Source of the DNA: CAWJLS01 sp963843755
Lineage (GTDB): Bacteria; Acidobacteriota; Thermoanaerobaculia; Multivoradales; DATKCC01
NCBI GenBank assembly: GCA_963843755.1
Contig: CAWJLS010000004.1
Location: 248,001-312,000, forward strand
Direction of reading: 5' to 3'
DNA length: 64,000 bases
Shown here piece by piece: positions 40,952 to 50,943 of this stretch (the first letter of the stretch is position 1; each line of letters opens with the position of its first letter). The translations under genes were made by a program, and so were the position numbers. The notes under the pieces are model-generated. The model was not told where the DNA came from. It was given only the letters and a program-made list of their open reading frames with translations, and did not search any database.

Positions 40952-42382
40952 TCATTCTAGACCGGCGGCCGCTCCGTTCCCGGCGCCGCCTCGGACCGCG
41001 CAGGCCGCGACGATGTCCTTCATCCTCGCGACCCCCCGATCGAGCTCCGCCAGGGGGATCGACTCGTCCGGCCCATGGATCCCGAGGAAGTCGCGCGATT
41101 CGAGCAGGAAGGGCGAGACGCCGTAGGCCGCCGTGCCGCGCTCGCGGAAGAAGCGTGAGTCGGTGAAGCCGGGAATGAAGGCGGGGACCACCGGCCCCTC
41201 CTCGCCCAGGACTCGGGCGACCGCACGGTAGATCGGCGAGTCGATCGGCGACGGCGGCGCGGGCGGGGCGCTCAGCAGGACGTCGAAGCGGACGCCCGGG
41301 CCGGCGGCCTTCTGAATACGCCGGAGGAAGGCCTTGCCGTCGGTGTCCGGGAGCAGGCGCACGTCGAGCTCGGCGGTGGCCGTTTCCGGGATGACGTTGA
41401 TCCGCTCGCCCGCGCGCAGCACCGTGAGCTGGACGCTGTCGAGCAGCAGGTTGTAGATCCCCGGGCCGACGGCGGTGTCGGGGCCGTTCGGGCCGACGTG
41501 GTGATCCAGGTCGGCCAGCACCTTGCCGACGCTCGGGCCGTGGAGCGGCGCCAGGGCCTTGGCGTAGATCCGGACGGGCTCGGTGACCCGCGGCTCGTGG
41601 GGCAGCGCGAGCACGCTGGCCAGGCCCTGGGTCAGGCGTTGCGGGGCGCTCGACAAGATCGCCGAGGCGCCGTGGCCGCCCCGTCCGTGGGCCGTCGCCC
41701 GGAGCCACAGGGGGCGCTTCTGGGCGATCTCGATGCCGGCCCAGAGCAGGCGACCGTCGAGGGTCTTGTTGAGCCCGCCCTCGCCGAGGACGGCCGCCGT
41801 GTCGGCGAGCAGGTCGCCGTGCTGCTCCAGGATCCAGCCGGTCCCCTGGAGTCCGCCTCGCTCTTCGTCGGCCACGGCCAGGAAGACCACGTCGCGGGTC
41901 AGGGGCAGGTGGCGGCGCTTCAGGTCGAGGAACGCCTCCAGGTGCGCGATCCCCAGGCTCTTGATGTCGATGGCGCCGCGCCCCCAGAGCCGTCCCTTGC
42001 TCACCAGGCCGGCGAACGGCTCGACCGTCCAGTCCGCCTCCGCGGGGACCACGTCGAGGTGGTGGAGCAGCACCAGGGCGCCGGCGCCGGGCGTGGGGGA
42101 CGTCGCTTCGATTCGGGCGTAGAGGCTGGTGCGCCCCTCGGGAGAGACCAGCAGCCGCGTCGCGATCCCTTCGCGGTGGAGGATCTCCGCCAGGTAGGAC
42201 GCGGCCGACGCTTCACCCCGTGGGGTGGTGGAATCGATCCGCAGGTAGTCGCGGAGCCAGCGGCCGGCTTCGGAGAGGTTCGGTTCCTGGCCTGCGGCTG
42301 GTGGCGGCGCCGCCGCGGGGGCGGTCGGGGTGCCGAGCAGGACGAGGAGCGCCAGTGCGCCGAGCAGTCTGCGAGGAGTCAT
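40952..42382 (-). CDS. Exported M20-family metallopeptidase (1)
   Basis: 476 residues from ATG 42382. A signal peptide (RRLLGALALLVLLGTPTAPA) precedes an M20 catalytic domain: first metal ligands in LVLLHHLDVVP, bridging Asp in LWGRGAIDIKS, catalytic and metal acids in AVADEERGG and LGEGG, and a later His in HGRGGHGAS of the dimerisation domain. Members are carboxypeptidase-like di-zinc peptidases or amidohydrolases (PM20D1/CPG2-like). The gene is closely followed by pilD, so it is probably cotranscribed with pilD-pilS, but a functional link with pili is not evident. A second M20 protein is encoded at 43177. Confidence 0.9.
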   Translation of the reverse strand: MTPRRLLGALALLVLLGTPTAPAAAPPPAAGQEPNLSEAGRWLRDYLRIDSTTPRGEASAASYLAEILHREGIATRLLVSPEGRTSLYARIEATSPTPGAGALVLLHHLDVVPAEADWTVEPFAGLVSKGRLWGRGAIDIKSLGIAHLEAFLDLKRRHLPLTRDVVFLAVADEERGGLQGTGWILEQHGDLLADTAAVLGEGGLNKTLDGRLLWAGIEIAQKRPLWLRATAHGRGGHGASAILSSAPQRLTQGLASVLALPHEPRVTEPVRIYAKALAPLHGPSVGKVLADLDHHVGPNGPDTAVGPGIYNLLLDSVQLTVLRAGERINVIPETATAELDVRLLPDTDGKAFLRRIQKAAGPGVRFDVLLSAPPAPPSPIDSPIYRAVARVLGEEGPVVPAFIPGFTDSRFFRERGTAAYGVSPFLLESRDFLGIHGPDESIPLAELDRGVARMKDIVAACAVRGGAGNGAAAGLE

Positions 42383-42399
42383 GCCGCCACGAGGATAGT

Positions 42400-42437
42400 C
42401 CAAAAAGAGAACCGCCCGCCGAGGTGGCGGGCGGTTC
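42400..42437 (-). terminator. Intrinsic terminator of the pilin gene
   Basis: On the reverse strand a perfect 12-bp stem, GAACCGCCCGCC with GGCGGGCGGTTC, has a five-base loop and is followed by TCTTTTT. It lies 28 bp after the pilin stop and 18 bp before the next gene, so the pilin is probably transcribed alone. Confidence 0.85.
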
Positions 42438-42465
42438 GGGTCGTTCGCCGGATCTGAAGCTCAGA

Positions 42466-43017
<552 letters not shown>

Positions 43018-43072
43018 CAGGTGTCCTCCAGTTCGTCAGTTGAGCGGGTCACACGCATTCGCGGGTTACCAC

Positions 43073-43088
43073 TGCAGGGTGTGTGCCA
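43073..43088 (-). promoter_or_regulatory. Sigma-54-type promoter of the pilin gene
   Basis: On the reverse strand TGGCACACACCCTGCA has the GG-N10-GC geometry and two mismatches from TGGCACG-N4-TTGC(A/T). Predicted start about 43062, giving a 45-nt leader with GGAGG before the ATG at 43017. Confidence 0.65.
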
Positions 43089-43139
43089 CGGTTGAGATCC
43101 CCTGTCCTTGTTGCCCTTCGGTCTGCGGTCGCCGGCTTC

Positions 43140-43158
43140 GTTGACGGCGGTCGTCAAC
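43140..43158. promoter_or_regulatory. Inverted repeat upstream of the pilin promoter, candidate enhancer site
   Basis: GTTGACG and CGTCAAC are perfect 7-bp arms around GCGGT. The centre (43149) is about 87 bp upstream of the predicted sigma-54 start, comparable with the inverted repeat before operon B, although the two sequences are not alike. Confidence 0.4.
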
Positions 43159-43176
43159 TGAAGTTGCCAAGAATTG

Positions 43177-44601
43177 TCAGGTGGCCAGCTCTCGAAGGAG
43201 CCGCTTGTAGATACGGACGCCGGCGACGTATCCGGGCAGGCCGATCCTCTCGTTCGCACTGTTGACCCGCAGCACGTCGGTGATCATGAACGGGAACGGC
43301 GAGAAGCCGTAGCTGGGGATGCCCGCGGCCCGGAAGAAGCGGGAGTCGGTGGCGGTCCAGGGCAGGAACATGGGGCCGACCGGAACGTCAGGGTAACTCT
43401 CTCGGACCGCTTGCTTGATCGCCTCCAGCACCGGCCCGTCCAGCGGGCTGCCGAGGCCGGTCGCGGGCTCGTCGTAGACGACGGTATCGACCCCGAAGAA
43501 CAGCCAGTCCGGGAGGATCTTCCTACGGACGTCGTCGAGCGCGACCCCCGGCAGCAGGTGGATCTTGGCCTGGAGCTCCCAGCCGCCGTCCTCCACCCGG
43601 TGGATGTAGAGGGGGTGGATCTCGTTGCGGAACATCGCCTGGACGAACCCGGGCATGGTCTCGAACAGGGAGCGATCCCGGACCAGCTTCTCCGGATCCG
43701 CCAGGGCCTCGCGCAGCCGCGGCGCGTCCCGGGTCGGTGCGTATCCCTCCAGGTACTGCTTGACCGGAGCGATGAGCTGGAGGTCGGGATCGAGCTCCGT
43801 GCCGTAGTCGTCCAGATCCTGCCGGAGCTGCTCGAGCCGCTCGCGGGAGTCGCTGCAGGCCACCAGCGTCCAGTAGCGCTTCTGGCCGAACTCGATGCCG
43901 TAGTACTTGAGGTTGTCGATGTCCCGCGCCTCGACCACTCCGCCCTCGGTGAGCACCAGGTCGAACCGCTTGACCAACTCCGGGTGGGTCCTGAGGATCC
44001 ACTGCGTCCCGTAGGCGCTACCGATCTCCTCGCTGCTGGTCGCCAGGAAGATGATCGACTTGCGCGGCCGGACTCCGGAGCGAACCAGATCGCGGAGCGC
44101 CAGGAACTGGGCGATCGCAACGCTCTTCATGTCGTAAGTACCACGTCCGTAAAGCCATGGCGGGCGGACGTGGGCCTCGAACGGGGGAAAGAGCCACCTG
44201 TTCCGCTGCTCGATGTCGTTGACGTCGATGTGGCTGTGGAGGACGATCGCGCCGGGCTCCTTGCCCTCGACGATCGCCCACAGATTGACGTTCCGGTCGC
44301 CGACCCGTTCCATGTGCACCGGAATGCCCTCGGCCTTGAACAGACCCGCCAGGAAGCGGGCGCCGTCGAGCACGTTGCCGGTCTTGTTGGAGGTGTCGAT
44401 CTGCACGTACTTCTGGAGGAGCTGGACCTCCTCGAGAGACTTGTAGTCGACGTCCGCCCAGGTGACGTTGATCGCGGGGCGCAGCGGATCACGGCTGGCG
44501 TAGAGAAGCAGGCCGCCGAGCGCCGCGGCGACCACCAGGCTCGTGTAGAGCGCGACGCGGGAGATCATCCGCAGCCGTTGGACGAGGGGACTCCGGCTCA
44601 T
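43177..44601 (-). CDS. Membrane-anchored M20-family metallopeptidase (2)
   Basis: 474 residues from ATG 44601. An N-terminal helix (ISRVALYTSLVVAAALGGLL) anchors or exports the protein. M20 metal ligands are visible in IVLHSHIDVND, LYGRGTYDMKS, LATSSEEIGS and LTEGGV, with a C-terminal SRFFRAAGIPSYGFSPF. It shares the family with the protein at 40952 (both end in a SRFFRxxGxxxYGxSPF block) but the two are clearly diverged. In the bridging pair the usual D-E-E is S-E-E. It is divergent from the glycosyltransferase at 44840 and ends upstream of the pilin promoter. Confidence 0.88.
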   Translation of the reverse strand: MSRSPLVQRLRMISRVALYTSLVVAAALGGLLLYASRDPLRPAINVTWADVDYKSLEEVQLLQKYVQIDTSNKTGNVLDGARFLAGLFKAEGIPVHMERVGDRNVNLWAIVEGKEPGAIVLHSHIDVNDIEQRNRWLFPPFEAHVRPPWLYGRGTYDMKSVAIAQFLALRDLVRSGVRPRKSIIFLATSSEEIGSAYGTQWILRTHPELVKRFDLVLTEGGVVEARDIDNLKYYGIEFGQKRYWTLVACSDSRERLEQLRQDLDDYGTELDPDLQLIAPVKQYLEGYAPTRDAPRLREALADPEKLVRDRSLFETMPGFVQAMFRNEIHPLYIHRVEDGGWELQAKIHLLPGVALDDVRRKILPDWLFFGVDTVVYDEPATGLGSPLDGPVLEAIKQAVRESYPDVPVGPMFLPWTATDSRFFRAAGIPSYGFSPFPFMITDVLRVNSANERIGLPGYVAGVRIYKRLLRELAT

Positions 44602-44839
44602 GACGTTCGAAGCTCTCTTGTAGGGAGGCGATCGGGTTCGATGGGGAGGTCGGGGGGACGTCGGCCTCTGCAGCGCGCGGGGCCGGTCGTGTCTCCGCGG
44701 GCGCCGACCTGCCTCGACGGTCAAGGCCGAGACTGTAACAAAGCCGTCAGGCGCGCTCCGTCTCCTACCTCCCCGCCGAGCGACCTCCGGCCCGTTCGGC
44801 CGGTATATCCTTGCCGCCCAGCCACAGCCCGTTCGGCCC

Positions 44840-46486
44840 ATGCCCGAGACCTCCACACACAACCGCCGCGGCCCGCTCCGTCTTCCCGCGATGCCGCTCC
44901 TGCTGGCGCTGGCCGCCGTGCTCGGCGCCGTCCCCTGGATCGCCGAGGCCTATCTGCTCGACGGCTCCCGGGGCTTCCCCCTGGACGACTCCTGGATCCA
45001 CCTTGCCTTCGCCCGGAACCTGGCGGCCGGGGGCGGCCTCTCGATCAATCCCGGGGAGCTGGTCGCGGGGACCACCGGACCGCTGTGGACGGCGCTCGTC
45101 TCCCTGGGCGTCTCGCTGCCGGTCGGCGACCTGGCGTTCATGAAGCTTCTGGGGCTGGCGTTCTTCCTCGGCGGCGTGGCGCTCGTCCCGGTCCTGGGTC
45201 GACAGCTCGGTCTGGGTCGAGGGCTCTGCCTGCTCGCGACGGGCCTGACCCTCGGCACCGGGTGGCTGGCCTGGTCCGCGGTCTCGGGGATGGAGATCTC
45301 CCTCTTCGTCTTCCTGTCGCTCGCCGGCATGGTGCTCCACCTGCGCGAGCGGGACGATCCGTCGCGGCCGCCGCTGTCGTTCGCGCTCTTCGGCCTTTCG
45401 GTGCTCGCCCGTCCGGAGGGGCTCGCCTTGGTGCTCGCGGCGGTGGCCGACCGGGCCCTCCGTTGGCGGCGCCTGCCCGGAGGCGAGCTGGCGCTGGGCG
45501 GCTCCGGGGCGTCGTCATGGAAGCGGCTGGCGGCGGGGCTCGGCCTCGCCGGGCTGGGGTTCGTCCCGGTCGCCCTCTTCTACCAGTGGATCGGCGGCTC
45601 CCCGCTGCCCACGACCTTCGCCGCGAAGGCGGGCAGCGCCGCCGGCGCCCACCTCCCCCAGTTGCGCTACCTCCACCTGGCGTCCGGCGTCCTGTTCCGC
45701 GCCCAGCCCTGGATGACCGTGCTCGCCCCGGTGGGGGTGGTCGAGATGGTCCGCCGGCTCGGTACCGATCGCGACCGGGGGCTGCTGCCGGTCTTCTGGC
45801 TCGCCGGGCTGCCGCTCGCCTACTCCTGCCTGACGCCGGACGCCAACCCGCTCCTGGGCAACTTCGGGCGCTACGTCTTCCCGCTGCTGCCGGTCCTGGT
45901 GGTGGTCGGCTGCCTCGGCCTCCAGCCGCTGGTGCCGCTGCTGGCGCCGGGCGGTGGGGGCGCCGGCCGCAGGTGGCTGGCGCTGGCGGCGGTCCTGGTG
46001 CTGGTCGTTCCGACCCTGTCGTCGTACGTCCAGGCGGTCACCCTCTACGAGCACAACGTCGCGGACGTCGAGTCGGGCGACGTGGCGATGGCCCGGTGGC
46101 TGGGTCCGAGGCTGCCCCCCGGCGCGGTGATCGCCACCATGGACATCGGCGCCCTGGGGGCCCTGCTACCCAATCGGATCGTCGACCTGGCGGGCATCGC
46201 CGACCCGGAAGTTCACGGCTACATCGGGCGGGCCGAGGCGGCCGGCGGCACTTGGCAGGACGGCGTGCTGGCGTTCATCCGGGACCGCAAGCCGGACTAC
46301 CTGGTGGTCTTTCCGGACTGGCTGAGCGCGGTCACCCGCCCGGGCGCGCCGTTTCGGCCGCTCCAATCGATGCACGTCCCCGACAACGTGACCCTGGGCC
46401 GGGATACTCTCGCCCTCTACGATACGCCGTGGACCCGCCACCCGCTGCGGGACGTCCCGGACGAACCCACCCCGCAGGTGCCTTGA
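44840..46486 (+). CDS. GT-C type membrane glycosyltransferase-like protein
   Basis: 548 residues with about ten hydrophobic helices. The first periplasmic loop contains FPLDDSWIHLAFARNLA, the acidic (DD) pattern seen in GT-C enzymes that use polyprenyl-phosphate sugars. The C-terminal soluble part has LPPGAVIATMDIGALGALLP, NRIVDLAGIADPE and RKPDYLVVFPDW, common in this uncharacterised group. It probably transfers a sugar to an envelope glycan or protein. It is followed 37 bp later by the DegT aminotransferase in the same direction. Confidence 0.8.
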   Translation: MPETSTHNRRGPLRLPAMPLLLALAAVLGAVPWIAEAYLLDGSRGFPLDDSWIHLAFARNLAAGGGLSINPGELVAGTTGPLWTALVSLGVSLPVGDLAFMKLLGLAFFLGGVALVPVLGRQLGLGRGLCLLATGLTLGTGWLAWSAVSGMEISLFVFLSLAGMVLHLRERDDPSRPPLSFALFGLSVLARPEGLALVLAAVADRALRWRRLPGGELALGGSGASSWKRLAAGLGLAGLGFVPVALFYQWIGGSPLPTTFAAKAGSAAGAHLPQLRYLHLASGVLFRAQPWMTVLAPVGVVEMVRRLGTDRDRGLLPVFWLAGLPLAYSCLTPDANPLLGNFGRYVFPLLPVLVVVGCLGLQPLVPLLAPGGGGAGRRWLALAAVLVLVVPTLSSYVQAVTLYEHNVADVESGDVAMARWLGPRLPPGAVIATMDIGALGALLPNRIVDLAGIADPEVHGYIGRAEAAGGTWQDGVLAFIRDRKPDYLVVFPDWLSAVTRPGAPFRPLQSMHVPDNVTLGRDTLALYDTPWTRHPLRDVPDEPTPQVP

Positions 46487-46523
46487 CCTGCCTCTCAGTC
46501 TCTACCCGATCAGGAGCCGCCCG

Positions 46524-47630
46524 ATGAAGATTCCGCCTTTCGACCTCACCCGTGCGACCGCTCGTCTCGGAGAGCCGGTGACCCGCAGATGGGCCGAGCA
46601 GGTCGCCTCCGCCGGCTTCATCGGCGGCCCGGAGGTCTCCCGGTTCGAGGAGGCATTCGCGTCCTACCTGGGGGCGGCGGGATGCGTCGGCGTGGCCAAC
46701 GGCACCGACGCCCTGGTGGTGGCGCTGCGCGCGCTCGACCTGGCTCCGGGAGACGAGGTGATCGTGCCCTCTTTCACGTTCGTCGCCACCGGCTCGGCGG
46801 TCGCACTGGCGGGCGGTGTTCCGGTCTTCGCCGACGTCGAGCGGGAGACGCTCAACCTCGATCCGGCGTCGGTCGAGGAGCGGATCACGGAGCGGACGGT
46901 CGGCGTCGTCGGGGTCCACCTGTTCGGACGGCCGTTCGACGTCGGCGCCTTGGACGCGCTCTGCCGCCGCCACGGGCTGTGGCTGGTCGAGGACGCGGCC
47001 CAGGCTCACGGCGCCTCGCTCGATGGGCGCAAGGTCGGCACCTTCGGCACGCTCGCCTGCTTCAGCTTCTACCCGACCAAGAACCTGGGCGCTTTCGGCG
47101 ACGGCGGCGCGGTCACCGGCGGCGACCCCGCCCTGCTCGACCGGGTCCGCCGGGTCGCCAACCACGGCCGGACGGAGCACTACCTCCACGGTGAGCTGGG
47201 CACCAACAGCCGCCTCGACGCGCTCCAGGCGGCGGTGCTCGGCATCCGCCTCGCCGAGCTCGACGAGGGCAACCGGCGGCGGCGGGCGATCGCCGCGCGG
47301 TATGCGGAGGCGCTGGCCGGGGTGGCGGGCGTCGACCTGCCGCGGGACCCGGCCGGCGCGGAGTCGGTCTACCACCAGTTCACCCTGCTCAGTGAGCGGC
47401 GCGACGCCCTGCGCGCCCACCTGGCCGAGACCGGAATCGGCTCGGCCGTCTACTACCCGATCCCGCTCCACCGGCAGCCGGCGCTCGCCGCCTTCGCGGC
47501 GGACGGAGCCTCGCTGCCGGTCTCGGAAAGCGCCTCGGAACGGGCGTTGTCGCTCCCCATGTTCCCGGAGCTCGAGGACCAGGAGGTGGCGGCGGTCGCC
47601 GACGCCGTCCGGGAGTTCTTCGGCTCCTGA
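46524..47630 (+). CDS. DegT/DnrJ/EryC1/StrS-family sugar aminotransferase
   Basis: 368 residues with AGGAG eight bases before the ATG. PLP lysine is K186 in SFYPTKNLGAFGDGGA; the cofactor-binding EDAAQAHGA (D157, Q160) and GVANGTDALVVALRAL are present, as is GPEVSRFEEAF at the N-terminus. These enzymes make amino sugars (for example 3- or 4-amino-dideoxyhexoses) on nucleotide diphosphates for surface glycans. No dedicated dehydratase or ketoisomerase for the substrate is in the window. It forms a two-gene unit with the upstream glycosyltransferase. Confidence 0.93.
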   Translation: MKIPPFDLTRATARLGEPVTRRWAEQVASAGFIGGPEVSRFEEAFASYLGAAGCVGVANGTDALVVALRALDLAPGDEVIVPSFTFVATGSAVALAGGVPVFADVERETLNLDPASVEERITERTVGVVGVHLFGRPFDVGALDALCRRHGLWLVEDAAQAHGASLDGRKVGTFGTLACFSFYPTKNLGAFGDGGAVTGGDPALLDRVRRVANHGRTEHYLHGELGTNSRLDALQAAVLGIRLAELDEGNRRRRAIAARYAEALAGVAGVDLPRDPAGAESVYHQFTLLSERRDALRAHLAETGIGSAVYYPIPLHRQPALAAFAADGASLPVSESASERALSLPMFPELEDQEVAAVADAVREFFGS

Positions 47631-47700
47631 GCGGTCCCTAACCGGCCCTTGACCGACCCCTGACCGACCAGGCCGCGTTCCGTCGCGGCCCGTCGCCCGG

Positions 47701-49839
47701 CTACTGTGACAGCTCGTAGATCCGGTTCGTCTGGTCGGCGAAACGGAGCGCGAAGAGGTCGGGCCGGGCGTTGGCCCACGAGTCCTCGACCGGGAACTCG
47801 AACTCCGGATAGCGGGCGAGGTAGATCCAGCGGATGCCCTGCTTCCGCAAATTGGCGATCCAGGCGGCGGCCGAGCCGTTCTCCCGGGGCTTGCAGTTCG
47901 GGTAGAGGAGCGGGTAGGGGTAGTTCTCCGCGTCGATGTTCACGTACTCCGCCCGTCGCTCGAAGTACGGCCCCATGGCCGGGTAGACGAAGTAGGTCTC
48001 CGGCGTGTGGCTGACCGCGACCGTCTCTGTGCCGGCGTGCTGGTCGAGCCAGCCCCAACCTGCCGCGTACAGGCGCGAGGAGGTCAGGTGGGCGATGTAG
48101 TCCTCGGCGAAGGCCCGTTCGCGGTCGTGGACCCGGAACGCCGCCCAGCGGGGCACCGCGGCCAGGACGAGGAGCGCCGCGGCCAGCGCCACCGGACGAC
48201 GGTGTGCGGCCATCCAGCGGCGCAGCCCGGGGGCTGCGGCGATGGTGGCCGCGCCGGCCAGGGCGATGGCGAGGATCACCCGAGCCTGGTAGCTCAGGCG
48301 CGGGTTGAGCATCAGGAGATCCTGGATCGCCAGGACGATCGCCAACCCGCGGAGCCAGCCGGTCGACAGGCGCCGCTCGCCGAGGGCCGTGGCGGAGGCG
48401 AAGAGCAGGCCGATGCCGCCGATCAGGTAGCGGATGTTGGCGAAGATGTGGCCGTGGGTGGCGCTGGTCAGGGTCCACCAGACCACCAGCATGAACCAGA
48501 TCTGTCCCCACGCGAGCCACGCGGCAGGGCGGTGTTCCTTCCGGAAGAGCCACGGCATGAGCAGGACGAAGGGGACGAGCAGCAGGCACTGAGGGCCGAT
48601 GCCCAGCTCCGTCATGGTCGGGCGGATCACCCCGAGGAAGGCGCCGGAGAGCTGGTGCTCGGCGATCAACTGGCCGACGTTCGCCGCCGGCGAGAGGGCG
48701 CTGGGGAAGGTGCCGAGGGCGCTGCCCGCCGCCGACGCGTCCTGGCTTGCGCAGGCGTAGCCGAACAGGCCGCCACCGAGCGACAGGTTGCGGGCGTAGA
48801 AGTAGCCGCCCAGCAGCGCCGCCAGCACCGCCATCAACAGCAGATGGCCCACTCGCCGCCGCCAGTCGCCGCCGGCCCGGCTCCGCCGGCTGAAGGCGAG
48901 AAGCAGCGTCAACAGGCCCAGGGCGCCCGCCGACGGCAGCGCCAGCACCTTGGTGCCCGCGGAGAGACCGGCCGCGACGCCGACCAGCAGCGCATCCGAG
49001 GTCCGGGCTTCGCGCAGCCAGCGGACGGCGAAGTAGGTACCGCTCACCAGGAAGGCGCCGACGGCGATGTCCACGTACTGGGCCGCCACGAAGCGGACGA
49101 CGGTCGGGGTCAGGAGCGTCAGGAACGCGGCGATCGGCCAGTGACGGCGCGCGCCGAGCGCGCGGGCGAAGGCGCCGACGGCGAGACCGAGGAGCAGCCA
49201 CTCGAGGGCGGTGGCGAGACCGAGGTAGAGCTCGCTGTGGGACGGCGCCATCCACCACCAGAGCCAGAGCGACCCGTTGCCCGGCATCAGCTCGTAGAAG
49301 CTCATGGGGTGGCGCGCGGGGAACGGCCCGAAGTGGTGGCGCTGCAGCCAGGTCGCCGCCAGGAAGACGTGGTACATCATGCTGTCCCACGACAGCGGCG
49401 GCAGCAGCAGCCCGCGAAGCAGCTCGGTTCCCGCGGCGTGGAGGGTCACGAGGGCGAGCACCGGATTGGCGCGCAGATGAGCCCACGCCCGGCGGAGCAC
49501 CTGGCCCGCCGGGTCCATCAGGTCCGGCGGGTCGCCCTCGTTCTCGCCCTCGCCTTGGTCCCCACCGTGACGGCGGCGAACACTCCGGTAGAGGACGTAC
49601 ACGAGGGCCGTCTGGAGCGCCAGGGCCAGCTCGATCCGGAGCACCCCGAGGGCGCCCAAGAGGAGGGCGACGGCGATCGCCTCGGCCAGGGTCAGCAGGA
49701 GCGCGGCGACCGCGAAGGTCAGGGGATCGGAGCCCCGGCGCCATCCCACCACCCGCAGGGCCAGCAGGTATCCACCCAGGCCGAGCAGCGTGAGGCTGAG
49801 AACGGTCAGCAGCGCGCCGAGCAGGTTGAAGGCGACCAT
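47701..49839 (-). CDS. Large polytopic membrane protein, GT-C glycosyltransferase-like
   Basis: 712 residues with about 13 hydrophobic helices. After the second or third helix PPLSWDSMMYHVFLAATWLQ provides an acidic residue in the first large loop, consistent with GT-C enzymes, and HPMSFYELMPGNGSLWLWWW follows. The C-terminal soluble domain has AVSHTPETYFVYPAMGPYF and KQGIRWIYLARYPEFEFP. A hydrophilic insert (HGGDQGEGENEGDPPDLMDP) separates two helices. Probable envelope glycan transferase; the acceptor is unknown. It converges on the aminotransferase gene and lies downstream of the GT2 gene at 49884. Confidence 0.75.
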   Translation of the reverse strand: MVAFNLLGALLTVLSLTLLGLGGYLLALRVVGWRRGSDPLTFAVAALLLTLAEAIAVALLLGALGVLRIELALALQTALVYVLYRSVRRRHGGDQGEGENEGDPPDLMDPAGQVLRRAWAHLRANPVLALVTLHAAGTELLRGLLLPPLSWDSMMYHVFLAATWLQRHHFGPFPARHPMSFYELMPGNGSLWLWWWMAPSHSELYLGLATALEWLLLGLAVGAFARALGARRHWPIAAFLTLLTPTVVRFVAAQYVDIAVGAFLVSGTYFAVRWLREARTSDALLVGVAAGLSAGTKVLALPSAGALGLLTLLLAFSRRSRAGGDWRRRVGHLLLMAVLAALLGGYFYARNLSLGGGLFGYACASQDASAAGSALGTFPSALSPAANVGQLIAEHQLSGAFLGVIRPTMTELGIGPQCLLLVPFVLLMPWLFRKEHRPAAWLAWGQIWFMLVVWWTLTSATHGHIFANIRYLIGGIGLLFASATALGERRLSTGWLRGLAIVLAIQDLLMLNPRLSYQARVILAIALAGAATIAAAPGLRRWMAAHRRPVALAAALLVLAAVPRWAAFRVHDRERAFAEDYIAHLTSSRLYAAGWGWLDQHAGTETVAVSHTPETYFVYPAMGPYFERRAEYVNIDAENYPYPLLYPNCKPRENGSAAAWIANLRKQGIRWIYLARYPEFEFPVEDSWANARPDLFALRFADQTNRIYELSQ

Positions 49840-49883
49840 CGGCGGGAATACATACCACAGCGGGTCGGGGCGAGCCCGCCGTC

Positions 49884-50909
49884 TCAGCGCTTGTCCCAGT
49901 AGCTACGGTGGAGGCTCAGGGCACGCCGCCACCGCGCCGGCAGGAGGCCGGCATGGCGCCCGAGAAAGAAGCCGGTCGCACGGGCCGTTTCGTGGAACAG
50001 CAGCCAGACGATCCAGAGCGGCCGGCCGCGACGGACCAGCCCGGCCGTCGCGGCGCCCAGGAAGCGCAGCTCGTACGCGACCATGCCCGCCGGCCGATCG
50101 TGGACGATCCCGACCAGCGAGTGACCGCTGTCGAAGTTTCGCCGCAGAACCTTGCTCAAGGGGTAACCGTGGGAATGGACGACGACCGCGTCCGGGCAGT
50201 AGGCGATCCGGTGGCCCGCGCGGAGGACCCGGCCGGCCCACTCCTGGTCCTCGCTCATGATCAGGGTCTCGTCGAACGGGAACCGGCGCCACAGGTCGCG
50301 ACGGATCGCCGAGGCGACGTTCGAGAAGAAGACCGCGCCGATCGTCGGCCGGTCGCCCTTGCCTTCGAGGCGGCGCACGGAAGGCCGGGGTGGGTAGGTG
50401 TGGCGGACGAGCTCGGCCTCCACCGGGGAGGCGTCCGGCCGGGGGACCTGGCGGGCGTAGGTCGCCGCGAGCTGCGGGTCGCGAGCGAGCGGGCCGAGCA
50501 GGCTGTCGAGAAAGCCTTCGTCGGCCGGCTCCGCGTCCTGGACCAGGAAGACCAGGACCTTGCCTCGAGCGAGCGACGCGCCCAGGTTGCGGGTGCGGCC
50601 GTGGCCGAACTCCTCCGGCGGGATGGTGTGGATCGACACCGGGAACGAGCGGGCGGTCTCCAGCGTGCCGTCGGTCGAGCCCGAGTCGATCAGCACCACC
50701 TCCGCGCGGTCGATCGAGCGGCAGGCGAAGAGCGCGTCGAGCACCGCCCCGAAACCGTCGCCCGCGTTCTTGGTCAGGAGGATGACCGAGATCTCCGGGG
50801 CCGCACCGTCTCCCGATGCCGCCGTCGCCGTCGGTGCCGGCGCCCCCCCCGCCGTCGTCGTCGATCCTTGCCGGCCCGGCCCTGGGAGCTCTCCGGTCAC
50901 CCCGGTCAC
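49884..50909 (-). CDS. GT2 family glycosyltransferase (rhamnosyltransferase-like)
   Basis: 341 residues. The GT-A fold begins ISVILLTKNAGDGFGAVLDA after a 38-residue Ala/Thr/Gly-rich leader, with VVLIDSGSTDGTLETAR, the metal-binding FLVQDAEPADEGFLDSL, and the catalytic SEDQEWAGRVLRAGHRIAY. The order GHGRTRNLGASLARGKVLVF is typical of rhamnosyl- and related transferases. A true start nearer the GT-A fold is possible. It should act on the cytoplasmic side in building a lipid-linked surface glycan. It lies 34 bp after the methyltransferase gene. Confidence 0.9.
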   Translation of the reverse strand: MTGVTGELPGPGRQGSTTTAGGAPAPTATAASGDGAAPEISVILLTKNAGDGFGAVLDALFACRSIDRAEVVLIDSGSTDGTLETARSFPVSIHTIPPEEFGHGRTRNLGASLARGKVLVFLVQDAEPADEGFLDSLLGPLARDPQLAATYARQVPRPDASPVEAELVRHTYPPRPSVRRLEGKGDRPTIGAVFFSNVASAIRRDLWRRFPFDETLIMSEDQEWAGRVLRAGHRIAYCPDAVVVHSHGYPLSKVLRRNFDSGHSLVGIVHDRPAGMVAYELRFLGAATAGLVRRGRPLWIVWLLFHETARATGFFLGRHAGLLPARWRRALSLHRSYWDKR

Positions 50910-50943
50910 CGCCGTGTCGCTCCGGCGCTGGACAGGCTCCCGG

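Noticed and set aside
43174..46527. A 1117-codon open frame on the forward strand
   Set aside because: Antisense to the M20 peptidase and out of frame with the GT-C gene, which have recognisable sequence.
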